NCBI RefSeq assembly: GCF_037860755.1
Contig: NZ_JBBEOI010000001.1
Coordinates: 95,561 to 159,560, forward strand
DNA: 64,000 bases
From: Aquipuribacter hungaricus
GTDB taxonomy: Bacteria > Actinomycetota > Actinomycetes > Actinomycetales > JBBAYJ01
Reading direction: 5' to 3'
Shown: piece after piece, positions 52,334 to 62,898 of the stretch
Layout of the letters: every line of letters starts with the position of its first letter
How positions within the stretch are numbered: position 1 is the first letter of the stretch
Notes under the pieces: model-generated
Seen by the model: only the letters and a program-made list of their open reading frames with translations
Databases searched by the model: none
Told to the model about the DNA's origin: nothing
Program-made: the position numbers and the translations under genes

Positions 52334-52665
52334 CAGCGGGCCCCCAGCGTCCGGACGATGGCCCGCACGAGCGCGGGGTCCTCGACGACGACCTCGCGGT
52401 CGCCGGACATGACGGTGACCTCGGACTCGCCGGGGCGGATGTAGGCGACGACGGTGCCCGCCTGCAGGTCGACGTCCACGGCGTCGGTGCCGGCGCTCGC
52501 GGCGGGGTCGCCGTGGGCCCAGGCGGTGGTGCCGCCGGCCGTCGCCGCGAGGGCGAGGGCACTGGTACCGGCGAGGAAGAACCGCCGGCTGGAGCCCGGG
52601 GCCGCGGGCGCAGGCGCGTCCACGACCGGGGGGTGGTGCAGGGACGGGGAGGGCTGGTGCTGCAT
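52333..52665 (-). CDS. Small Tat-exported protein
   Basis: 110 residues with a twin-arginine signal (SSRRFFLAGTSALALA, cleavage near TAWA). The mature part is short and contains TVVAYIRPGESEVTVMSGDREVVVEDPALVRAIVRTL. First gene of the three-gene operon with DUF4331 and the His-rich protein. Function unknown. Confidence 0.7.
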   Translation of the reverse strand: MQHQPSPSLHHPPVVDAPAPAAPGSSRRFFLAGTSALALAATAGGTTAWAHGDPAASAGTDAVDVDLQAGTVVAYIRPGESEVTVMSGDREVVVEDPALVRAIVRTLGAR

Positions 52666-52843
52666 GACTGGCTCCTCAGGAGGACCGCCGTTGCGCGCCG
52701 CGACGTGCGGCGCGCCCCCGGTCGTCGACGACCGGGGCACCGCGGGTACGTCACCGTCGGGCTGCCGGATGGGGAGCCGGACGGTGGGTCTTCCTCGCCG
52801 GGCCCGGTCGTCAAACCTCTGGGCCGTATGAGGTCTGCCACAG

Positions 52844-52874
52844 CCTACGGTGTCGTAACTTACGGGACCGTAGG
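52844..52874. promoter_or_regulatory. Nested palindromic operator upstream of the desaturase operon
   Basis: 31-base palindrome CCTACGGT ... ACCGTAGG with an inner GTAA-C-TTAC, ending 14 bases before the ferredoxin-reductase start. This size and symmetry fit a TetR-family repressor of fatty-acid desaturation; the nearest TetR gene is at 57529. Confidence 0.7.
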
Positions 52875-52888
52875 TTACCGTCGACGAC

Positions 52889-54001
52889 GTGCCCCTCCTC
52901 GTGCTGCCCCGCCCCGACGCCGGGGACCCCCCGCGCCCCGCGCGGCGGAGCCTGGCGGCGGTGCTGTCACGGCTGGCCACCACGGCCGTCACCCCGCTCG
53001 TGCCCGGGGACTACCTGGACCTCGTCGCCCCGCTGCGCTCCGGCGCCCCGCTGCGCGGTCGCGTCGTCGACGTCGTCCGGGAGACGGCCGACGCCACCAC
53101 CGTCGTCATCCGCCCCGGGCGCGACTGGGCCGGCCACACCGCCGGGCAGTACGTCCGCCTGGGCGTCGACGTCGACGGCGTCCGCCGCTGGCGCGCCTAC
53201 TCCATCACCTCCCCCGCCGGCCGTGCCGACGGCCTGGTGCAGGTCACCGTCAAGGCGATCCCCGACGGGGTCGTCAGCGGCCACGTCGCGCACCGGCTCC
53301 GCCCCGGCACGCTCCTGCACCTGGACCAGGCGACGGGCGGGTTCACGCTCGGCGACCATCGCGGGCCCACCCTCTTCGTCACGGCCGGCTCCGGTGTCAC
53401 CCCCGTCGTCGGGATGCTCCGCAGCCACCTGCACGAGCTCGCCGACGTGGTCGTCGTCCACTCCGCCCCCCGCGCCGAGGACGTCATCTTCGGCGCCGAG
53501 CTGCGCGCCTGGGCCGCCCAGGGCCGGATCCGCCTCGTCGAGCGCCACACCGGCACCGACGGGATCCTCACCCCCGACGACCTCACCGCGCTCGTCCCGG
53601 ACTGGCGCTCCCGCCAGACCTGGGCGTGCGGGCCGACGGCCATGCTCGACGCGGTCGAGGAGCACTGGGCGGGCGCGGGCGTCGCCGACCGGATGCACAC
53701 CGAGCGGTTCCGCCCCACCGTCGCCGCGGTGGGCGAGGGCGGCTCGGTCTCCTTCTCGCGCAGCGGCACCGCCGTCGACGTCGACGGCTCCACCACCCTG
53801 CTCGACGCGGGCGAGGACGCCGGCGTCCTCATGCCGTCCGGGTGCCGGATGGGCATCTGCTTCGGCTGCGTCGTCGGCCTGCGCGAGGGCACCGTGCGCG
53901 ACCTGCGCTCCGGCGAGACCACGACCGCCGTCCCCGAGGACGGCATCCGCATCCAGACCTGCGTCTCGGCCGCCGCCGGGGCCTGCGACCTCGACGTCTA
54001 G
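52889..54001 (+). CDS. Ferredoxin/flavin oxidoreductase (electron donor to desaturase)
   Basis: 370 residues. FAD/NAD(P) reductase part (about 55-270) with RAYSITSP and TAGSGVTPVVGMLRS; C-terminal [2Fe-2S] ferredoxin (about 285-370) with CRMGICFGC and a fourth cysteine in QTCVSA. The same arrangement as mycobacterial Rv3230c, which passes electrons to the DesA3 desaturase. GTG start; desaturase follows after 87 bases. Confidence 0.9.
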   Translation: MPLLVLPRPDAGDPPRPARRSLAAVLSRLATTAVTPLVPGDYLDLVAPLRSGAPLRGRVVDVVRETADATTVVIRPGRDWAGHTAGQYVRLGVDVDGVRRWRAYSITSPAGRADGLVQVTVKAIPDGVVSGHVAHRLRPGTLLHLDQATGGFTLGDHRGPTLFVTAGSGVTPVVGMLRSHLHELADVVVVHSAPRAEDVIFGAELRAWAAQGRIRLVERHTGTDGILTPDDLTALVPDWRSRQTWACGPTAMLDAVEEHWAGAGVADRMHTERFRPTVAAVGEGGSVSFSRSGTAVDVDGSTTLLDAGEDAGVLMPSGCRMGICFGCVVGLREGTVRDLRSGETTTAVPEDGIRIQTCVSAAAGACDLDV

Positions 54002-54088
54002 GCCCCCGCCCGACCCCCAGTCCCCCAGACCCGACCGCCCGGCACCCCTCCCCGGTGGCGCGGCGACCTCCGACCCCCAGGAGCCCTC

Positions 54089-55369
54089 ATGCCCACCAGC
54101 ACCCGCCTGTCGACCGTGACCACCGAGCGGACCCTCGTCCCCAAGCGCTCGGGCAGGCCGGACCCGACCGCCCACCTGGACGCCGCCCAGGTCGAGGCGC
54201 TCGGGCGCGAGCTGGACGCGCTGCGCAAGGAGGTCTTCGACTCCCGCGGCGCGGCCGACGCCGCCTACATCCGTCGCGTCATGACCGTCCAGCGCTCGCT
54301 GGAGATGGGCAGCCGTGCGGTTCTGCTGTTCTCGCTGTTCCCGCCGGCCTGGTTCCTCGGGACCGCCGGGCTGAGCGTGGCCAAGATCCTCGAGAACATG
54401 GAGATCGGCCACAACGTCATGCACGGCCAGTGGGACTGGATGCGCGACCCGAAGATTCACTCGACGTCCTACGAGTGGGACCACGCCTCGCCGTCGGACC
54501 TGTGGAAGCACAGCCACAACGAGCTGCACCACACCTTCACCAACGTGCTGGGCCGCGACAACGACCTCGGCTACGGGATCATGCGGGTCGACGAGGACCA
54601 GCGCTGGTACCCCGCCTACGTGCTCCAGCCGTTCTGGAACTTCCTCAACGCGTGCTTCTTCGAGTATGGGATCGCCTCCTACGACCTCGAGCTGGGCGCG
54701 CACATCCGCAACGGCACGCTGGACGACCCGACGCTGCGCGCCAACGCCCGCAAGGTGCTGACCAAGGTCCGCCGCCAGATGACCAAGGACTACGTCGTCC
54801 ACCCGCTGCTGAGCGGCCCGTCGGTGCTGCACACGCTGGGCGCCAACGTGGTCGCGAACCTGGTCCGCAACGTGTGGACCCACTCGGTGATCATGTGCGG
54901 CCACTTCCCCGAGGGCGTCGACACCTTCGCCAAGGACTCCATCGAGGGCGAGACCCGCGGCGAGTGGTACCTGCGCCAGATGATGGGCTCGGCCAACATC
55001 CGCGGCTCCAAGGCCATGCACGTGATGACCGGCAACCTGTCGCACCAGATCGAGCACCACCTGTTCCCGGACATGCCGAGCAACCGGTACGCCCAGATCG
55101 CCCCCCGGATCCAGGACGTCTGCGCCCGTTACGGCATCAAGTACACAACCGGGACGCTCACGCAGCAGGTCGCCTCCGCCTGGCGCCAGGTCGTGAAGCT
55201 GTCGCTGCCCAACGACACGACGGCCGCCCAGACGGCTGCCATGCTCGCCCGCGGTGCGGCGACCGGTGCCCGCCGGAAGGTGGCGGCGGTCCTGTCGCGC
55301 CGCGGCCGTGCGGCCGTGGTCGCCCCCGTGGCACCTGCGGCCGGCGCCCCGGTCGCCGTCGCCGCCTGA
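54089..55369 (+). CDS. Membrane fatty-acid desaturase (DesA3-like)
   Basis: 426 residues. Three histidine boxes that bind the di-iron centre: HNVMHG (about residue 110), HSHNELHH (about 143) and HQIEHH (about 319). Hydrophobic segments flank them. With the oxidoreductase upstream it should introduce a double bond into fatty acyl chains, as DesA3 makes oleate in mycobacteria. A GGAG site precedes the ATG. Confidence 0.93.
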   Translation: MPTSTRLSTVTTERTLVPKRSGRPDPTAHLDAAQVEALGRELDALRKEVFDSRGAADAAYIRRVMTVQRSLEMGSRAVLLFSLFPPAWFLGTAGLSVAKILENMEIGHNVMHGQWDWMRDPKIHSTSYEWDHASPSDLWKHSHNELHHTFTNVLGRDNDLGYGIMRVDEDQRWYPAYVLQPFWNFLNACFFEYGIASYDLELGAHIRNGTLDDPTLRANARKVLTKVRRQMTKDYVVHPLLSGPSVLHTLGANVVANLVRNVWTHSVIMCGHFPEGVDTFAKDSIEGETRGEWYLRQMMGSANIRGSKAMHVMTGNLSHQIEHHLFPDMPSNRYAQIAPRIQDVCARYGIKYTTGTLTQQVASAWRQVVKLSLPNDTTAAQTAAMLARGAATGARRKVAAVLSRRGRAAVVAPVAPAAGAPVAVAA

Positions 55370-55400
55370 GGGAGGGCCGCCCCTCGGCGGCCCCTCCCTC
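55368..55400. terminator. Terminator hairpin after the desaturase
   Basis: GAGGGAGGGCCGCC, 4 bases, GGCGGCCCCTCCCTC: a 14-bp stem with one bulge, placed between the desaturase stop and the convergent DUF3140 gene, so it can serve both. Confidence 0.7.
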
Positions 55401-55405
55401 GCAGG

Positions 55406-55777
55406 TCAGTCGGCGCGGCGGTCCGTGGTCTCGCCGACCGGCTTGAGCGGGTCGTGGCCCACCGTCATGAGACGGTGGCGCCAGTGGGCCTCGCCGGCCG
55501 TCGGCTCCAGGTCCTCGCGGCGCTCCGAGCGGACCCGGTCGACGACCCGCTGCATCAGGGCGACGTCGTCGGCGTCCACGTCGGTCTTCCGCTTCCCCAG
55601 CAGCCGCAGGACGTGCTGCCCGGTCTCGGTGCCCGCCCGGTCGGGGAGCGCCTCGCCGACCTCGTCGGCCGCGCGCACCCGCAACCAGTCGCCCAGCTCG
55701 CGGCTGGTCATGTTCACCACGGTGTGGAACTCGTCCCAGAGCTCGTCGAGCTCGGTGTCCGTCAGGTCATGCTGCAT
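55406..55777 (-). CDS. DUF3140 protein
   Basis: 123 residues. LWDEFHTVVNMTSRELGDWLRVRAADEV and GQHVLRLLGKRKTDVDADDVALMQRVVDRVRSERR are typical of this family, usually found as small DNA-binding-like proteins in actinomycetes. The ATG at 55777 is the natural start. Confidence 0.85.
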   Translation of the reverse strand: MQHDLTDTELDELWDEFHTVVNMTSRELGDWLRVRAADEVGEALPDRAGTETGQHVLRLLGKRKTDVDADDVALMQRVVDRVRSERREDLEPTAGEAHWRHRLMTVGHDPLKPVGETTDRRAD

Positions 55778-55835
55778 GCGCAGGGCGCTACCCGCTGGCT
55801 GCGGGGGGCATGCGGGTCGGTCTACCGTCGCCGCC

Positions 55836-56843
55836 ATGAGCGACGACGCCCTCCGGTTCGGTCTCTTCGTCCCCCAGGGCTGGCGCCTGGACCTGGTGGG
55901 CATCGACCCCGCCGAGCACTGGTCCACCCTGCGGGCGCTCGCGCAGCGCGCCGACGCCGGCCCGTGGGAGTCGCTGTGGGTGTACGACCACTTCCACACG
56001 GTGCCGGAGCCGACCGAGGAGGCCACGCACGAGGCGTGGACGCTGATGGCGGCCCTCGCCGCGGTCACCGACCGGGTCCGCCTGGGGCAGATGTGCACGT
56101 GCACCGGCTACCGGAACCCCGCCTACCTTGCCAAGGTCGCGGCGACCGTCGACGTCGTGTCCGGCGGCCGCGTCGAGATGGGCATCGGTGCGGGCTGGTA
56201 CGAGCACGAGTGGCGCGCCTACGGCTACGGCTTCCCCGGCGCGGGCGAGCGGCTGGCGATGCTGCGCGAGGGCGTGGAGATCATGCGGCAGATGTGGGAG
56301 CAGGGCTCCTCCACCTTCGCCGGCGAGCACTACCGGACCGACGGGGCGCTGTGCCGGCCGCTCCCGCTGCAGGAGGGCGGGATCCCGCTGTGGGTGGCCG
56401 GCGGCGGGGAGCGGAAGACGCTGCGGATCGCCGCGGAGCACGCGCGGTACACGAACTTCGAGGGCACGCTCGAGGGGTTCGTCCACAAGTCCGAGGTGCT
56501 GGCCGGCCACTGCCGCGACATCGGGCGCGACCCGGCGACCATCACCCGCAGCGCCAACTACAACGTCGTCCTCGGTCGTGACGAGGCCGAGGTGGCCGAC
56601 CGCCTCGCGCAGCGCCGGTCCCGCCTGGAGGGCCTGGTCAGCCCGGCCGCCGTCGAGCGCGAGGTGGTCTCGTACGCGCCGGAGCTGCCGGCCGTGGGCA
56701 CGCCCGAGCAGGTCGTGGAGAAGCTGCGCCCGCTCGTCGACGCCGGGATGACCTACCCGATCCTCTACTTCCCCGAGGCCGCCTACGACACGAGCGGCAT
56801 CGAGCTGTTCGAGCAGGAGGTCCTGCCGGCGCTGCGCGGCTGA
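55836..56843 (+). CDS. LLM-class F420-dependent oxidoreductase
   Basis: 335 residues. RFGLFVPQGWRLDLVG start, ESLWVYDHFHTVPEPTEEATHEAWTLMAALAAVTDRVRLGQM (flavin/F420-binding part) and GGRVEMGIGAGWYEHEWRAYGYGFP are characteristic TIM-barrel LLM motifs. Use of F420 is inferred from family and phylum. Its last 61 bases overlap the convergent TetR gene. Confidence 0.88.
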   Translation: MSDDALRFGLFVPQGWRLDLVGIDPAEHWSTLRALAQRADAGPWESLWVYDHFHTVPEPTEEATHEAWTLMAALAAVTDRVRLGQMCTCTGYRNPAYLAKVAATVDVVSGGRVEMGIGAGWYEHEWRAYGYGFPGAGERLAMLREGVEIMRQMWEQGSSTFAGEHYRTDGALCRPLPLQEGGIPLWVAGGGERKTLRIAAEHARYTNFEGTLEGFVHKSEVLAGHCRDIGRDPATITRSANYNVVLGRDEAEVADRLAQRRSRLEGLVSPAAVEREVVSYAPELPAVGTPEQVVEKLRPLVDAGMTYPILYFPEAAYDTSGIELFEQEVLPALRG

Positions 56844-57529
56844 GCGCGGCGGTCGGCGAGGAGCACGGCCGAGGCGTCCTCCAGCGGGAGGGACGGGTCG
56901 AGCGCGTGGTGCAGCAGCAGCCCGTCGAGGAGCGCGACGAGGAGCACCGCGGCACCCTCGCGCTGCTCGGCCGGGACGCCCGTGCGCGCCAGCCACCAGA
57001 GCAGCCCCGACCGGGCGTCGTCCAGGGACCGCCGCACGGTCGACCGGACGATCGCGTCGTCCATGGCGGCCACCACGACCTCGGCCAGCACGTGCCGCTG
57101 CTCGGGCCCGGGCGGGCCGTATCCGAGCAGGTCGTCGTACGCGCCGACCCCGGTGTCGTCGGCCCGGTCCGCCTCGTCGCCTCGGAGCACGTCGTCAGCA
57201 CGGAGCACGTCGTCGGCCCGGAGCGCGTCGTCGAGCAGACCGTCGAGCACCGCCGCCACGCCCTCCTGCCAGGTGCCGCGGGACGTGAGGTCGTGCAGGG
57301 CCGGGCGGAGCATGTCGGCGACGAGGTCTGCCGCCACCTCCCGCCGCAGCCGCCCCGCCGTGCCGAAGTGGTACCCCACCAGGCTGCGCGAGACCCCTGC
57401 GCGCTCCGCCACACCTCGCACCGTCAGCTGACGCCAGCCGCGCTCCATCACGATGTCCATGCCGGCCCGCACGATCTCGCCCCTGCACTGTTCCGCCCTG
57501 TCCGGCGCGTCCCACCCGTCGTTCCCCAC
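56783..57529 (-). CDS. TetR-family regulator
   Basis: 248 residues from a GTG. Helix-turn-helix at about 30-55: WRQLTVRGVAERAGVSRSLVGYHFG. A low-complexity stretch (RADDVLRADDVLRGDEADRADD, about 100-120) from short DNA repeats lies between the DNA-binding and ligand domains. Two CTGGAC palindromes at 57739-57771 lie upstream, so it probably regulates itself. Confidence 0.83.
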   Translation of the reverse strand: MGNDGWDAPDRAEQCRGEIVRAGMDIVMERGWRQLTVRGVAERAGVSRSLVGYHFGTAGRLRREVAADLVADMLRPALHDLTSRGTWQEGVAAVLDGLLDDALRADDVLRADDVLRGDEADRADDTGVGAYDDLLGYGPPGPEQRHVLAEVVVAAMDDAIVRSTVRRSLDDARSGLLWWLARTGVPAEQREGAAVLLVALLDGLLLHHALDPSLPLEDASAVLLADRRAQPRSAGRTSCSNSSMPLVS

Positions 57530-57934
57530 GCCGGCAGCGTGCGCGCTCGGCGCGTGGGACGGTCCCGGTGACGGCGCGGCTGTGGACGGTGGCATCCCTG
57601 CACAGGCTGTGAGCGCAACGCTGCGGACGCCCGGCGGGACGGACACCAGGGGTCAGTCCTGCGTCGTTCGGCCCGCGGGTCAGGGCACGGCACCGAGCGA
57701 CGGGGCAGTAGCCGGCTCGGGCGACGAGCACAGTGGTACTGGACAAGCGACCAGGCTGGACGCTTGTCCAGCGGCGGTAGGTAATTCCCCACGACAGCTC
57801 CTGAGAACTGGTGAGCACCGAGGGGCCAGGACCCGGTGGCTGGTCGCCCACGGCGGACCGAAGCAGGAGAGGGGGCCGTGTCAGGCTCATAGTCCGGTCA
57901 GGCGTGACCGCACGTCCGTGACCGCGAGCCCCGC
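57530..57934. other. Intergenic region between TetR and fdhD genes
   Basis: About 405 bases; apart from the paired TetR-type operators at 57739-57771 I see no gene, RNA or terminator. Confidence 0.4.
57739..57771. promoter_or_regulatory. Tandem TetR-type operators
   Basis: CTGGACAAGCGACCAG (57739-57754) and CTGGACGCTTGTCCAG (57756-57771). The second is a perfect 6-bp dyad, the first nearly so, and together they form an 11-bp outer inverted repeat. They sit about 210 bases upstream of the TetR gene. Confidence 0.65.
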
Positions 57935-58732
57935 TCAGGCGGGCAGGTCGACCCGGTGCTCGCCCGTGTAGACGGTGAAGCGGCCGCCGCGGCTGAAGCC
58001 GACCAGCGTCATGCCTGCGTCCTCGGCGAGCTCGACGGCCAGCGACGAGGGCGCGGAGACGGCCGCGAGCACCGGGATGCCGGCCAGGCGGGCCTTCTGG
58101 ACGAGCTCGAAGGACGCCCGGCCGCTCACCTGCAGGACGTGCCCGGCCAGGGGCACCCGTCCCTCGCGCAGCGCCCAGCCGACGACCTTGTCCACGGCGT
58201 TGTGCCGACCCACGTCCTCGCGCACCACGAGGCACTCGCCGTCGGCGGTGAACAGCCCGGCCGCGTGCAGCCCGCCCGTGGTGGAGAACACGGCCTGCTC
58301 CTCGCGCAGCAGGTCCGGCAGCGACACCAGCAGCGACGGGGCGACGCGCACCGGGTCCGACGCGGTGTCGAAGCGGGCGACCTTCTCCACGGCCTCGAGC
58401 GAGGCGCTGCCGCAGACGCCGCACGCGGACGACGTGTAGACGTGGCGCTCCAGCGACGGGTCCGGCGGCGGCACGTGAGGGGCGAGCACCACGTCGACGG
58501 CGGCGTCGAGGGAGCGCACCGTCACCACGTCGGCCGCGGCGCCCACCACGCCCTCGCCGACGAGGAAGCCCAGTGCCAGGTCGATGTCGTGACCGGGCGT
58601 GCGCATCGTCACCGTGAAGGCCTTGCCCGACAGCCGGACCTCCAGGGGCTCCTCGACCGCGAGGGAGTCCGGGCGGGTCGTCGTCACCGACGTCGTGGTG
58701 TCGTGGCGGACCACGCGTCGTCGAGCCGTCAT
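57935..58732 (-). CDS. fdhD: Formate dehydrogenase accessory sulfurtransferase FdhD
   Basis: 265 residues. [12 protein letters not shown] carries the sulfur-transfer cysteines, and [14 protein letters not shown] and [12 protein letters not shown] are family landmarks. FdhD moves sulfur from IscS to the Mo-bisPGD cofactor, activating formate dehydrogenases such as the one at 60551. Divergent from the transporter. Confidence 0.93.
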   Translation of the reverse strand: MTARRRVVRHDTTTSVTTTRPDSLAVEEPLEVRLSGKAFTVTMRTPGHDIDLALGFLVGEGVVGAAADVVTVRSLDAAVDVVLAPHVPPPDPSLERHVYTSSACGVCGSASLEAVEKVARFDTASDPVRVAPSLLVSLPDLLREEQAVFSTTGGLHAAGLFTADGECLVVREDVGRHNAVDKVVGWALREGRVPLAGHVLQVSGRASFELVQKARLAGIPVLAAVSAPSSLAVELAEDAGMTLVGFSRGGRFTVYTGEHRVDLPA

Positions 58733-58910
58733 CGCCACCGCGCAAGTATCCGCCCCCGGGCCTAGGTTCGCCCCACCGACCGTTCGTCGCACGGGGGGTA
58801 CCGCCTGGCGCAGGAGCCGCGCAGACGGGGAACCGGATTTGCTTCAAGGTTTGATCAGACGTATCACAGACCGGCCTCCCCCGCCCCGCCCCCTGACCCG
58901 AGGAGCAACG

Positions 58911-60263
58911 ATGCTCGCACTGCTCGACCGTGAGCGGACCGTCGCCGGTCCCGGCTTCAACCGGTGGCTCGTGCCCCCGGCCGCGCTGGCGGTGCACCTG
59001 TCGATCGGTCAGGTGTACGCCTTCAGCGTCTTCAACGCCCCGCTGGCCGAGCGCTTCGGCGCCAGCGCCACCGACATCGCCATCATCTTCTCGATCGCCA
59101 TCGTCATGCTCGGCCTGTCAGCCGCATTCGGCGGGACCTGGGTCGAGCGCAACGGCCCCCGCAAGGCGATGGCCCTGTCCGCGACCTGTTGGAGCCTCGG
59201 CTTCCTCATCGCCGCGCTCGGCATCTCCTCGGGCCAGCTCTGGCTGGTCTACCTCGGCTACGGCGTGCTCGGCGGCGTCGGCCTGGGCATCGGCTACATC
59301 TCGCCGGTCTCGACGCTCATCAAGTGGTTCCCCGACCGTCCCGGCCTGGCCACCGGCCTGGCGATCATGGGCTTCGGCGGCGGCGCGCTCGTCGCCTCCC
59401 CGCTGAGCAACCGGCTCCTCGGCCTCTACGCCGAGAACCCCGCCGACGCGCTCGTGCCGGTGTTCCTCACCCTCGGCATCACCTACGCCGTGCTCATGTC
59501 GCTCGGTGCCTACGTCGTGCGGGTCCCCTCCCCCGACTGGCGCCCGGAGGGCTGGACCCCGCCCCCCGCCACGGACACCGCGTCGATGAAGACCACGGCC
59601 AACGTCAGCGCGGCCAACGCCATCAAGACCCCGCAGTTCTGGCTGCTGTGGACGGTGCTGTTCTGCAACGTCACCGCCGGCATCGGAATCCTCGCCCAGG
59701 CCTCGCCGATGGTGCAGGCGTTCTTCTCCTCCGTCGACGCGGCCGAGGCCGCCGGCTACGTGGGCCTGCTCAGCCTCGCCAACATGGCCGGTCGCCTGGT
59801 CTGGTCGTCGACCTCCGACGTCATCGGCCGCAAGAACACCTACGTCATGTACCTGGGCGTCGGGGCTGCGGCCTACCTGCTCGTCGTGCTCTTCGGCCAG
59901 CTGTCGCTGACGGTCTTCGTCCTGCTCACCGTCGTCATCCTCAGCTTCTACGGCGGCGGCTTCGCCACCGTCCCGGCCTACCTCAAGGACCTGTTCGGCG
60001 GGTACCAGGTCGGCGCCATCCACGGCAGGCTGCTCACCGCCTGGTCCGCCGCCGGCGTCGCCGGCCCGATCATCGTCAGCCGCATCCTCGACGTGCAGAC
60101 CAGCCGCGGCGCCGAGGGCCCGGACCTGTACACGCTCTCGCTGAGCATCATGGTCGGCGTCCTGCTGGTCGGCTTCGTCGCCAACCTGCTCGTGCGCCCG
60201 GTCAACCGGAAGTTCCACGAGCCCGCCGCCGACCGCCAGTCCGCCCTCGCGGGCGAGCGCTGA
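58911..60263 (+). CDS. OFA-family MFS transporter (oxalate/formate type)
   Basis: 450 residues, twelve membrane helices. LSIGQVYAFSVFNAPL in helix 1, the MFS loop WVERNGPRKAM, LGGVGLGIGYISPVSTLIKWFPDRPGLATGLAIMGFGGGA, and IGRKNTYVMYLGV in the second half are OFA landmarks. Likely imports formate or exchanges oxalate and formate. GAGGAG precedes the ATG; an associated small subunit follows. Confidence 0.88.
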   Translation: MLALLDRERTVAGPGFNRWLVPPAALAVHLSIGQVYAFSVFNAPLAERFGASATDIAIIFSIAIVMLGLSAAFGGTWVERNGPRKAMALSATCWSLGFLIAALGISSGQLWLVYLGYGVLGGVGLGIGYISPVSTLIKWFPDRPGLATGLAIMGFGGGALVASPLSNRLLGLYAENPADALVPVFLTLGITYAVLMSLGAYVVRVPSPDWRPEGWTPPPATDTASMKTTANVSAANAIKTPQFWLLWTVLFCNVTAGIGILAQASPMVQAFFSSVDAAEAAGYVGLLSLANMAGRLVWSSTSDVIGRKNTYVMYLGVGAAAYLLVVLFGQLSLTVFVLLTVVILSFYGGGFATVPAYLKDLFGGYQVGAIHGRLLTAWSAAGVAGPIIVSRILDVQTSRGAEGPDLYTLSLSIMVGVLLVGFVANLLVRPVNRKFHEPAADRQSALAGER

Positions 60264-60311
60264 CCCGGCCGGGCACCCCCGACCACGCCACCCCCGGCTG
60301 AGGAGACGACA

Positions 60312-60470
60312 ATGTCGCACGGCACCCAGGGGCACCCCGCCCCCCGCACGCACGGCGCGGCCGAGGCCGCCGAACGCACCGCCGCGATCGCCCTCTGGGT
60401 CGTGGTCGGGCTCGCGCTCGCCTACGGCGTGAGCGAGACCGCGGTGAGGGTCGCGGCCCTGTTCACCTGA
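60312..60470 (+). CDS. MFS transporter small subunit
   Basis: 52 residues, a gene too short for most gene finders: a polar N-terminus, then one membrane helix IALWVVVGLALAYGVSETAVRVAALF. Small single-helix proteins of this kind accompany OFA transporters in actinomycetes. GAGGAGA precedes the ATG; it sits between the transporter and the molybdoenzyme. Confidence 0.8.
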   Translation: MSHGTQGHPAPRTHGAAEAAERTAAIALWVVVGLALAYGVSETAVRVAALFT

Positions 60471-60550
60471 GCAGGGCACCGCCAGCACCGAGGACGACCA
60501 GCACGCCCACCGGACCTGCACCACCTGCGACGACGCACCGAGGAGCACCC

Positions 60551-62893
<2,343 letters not shown>

Positions 62894-62898
62894 GCGCG

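Noticed and set aside
52312..55446. 1044-residue plus-strand frame
   Set aside because: Shadow of the reductase and desaturase genes in another frame.
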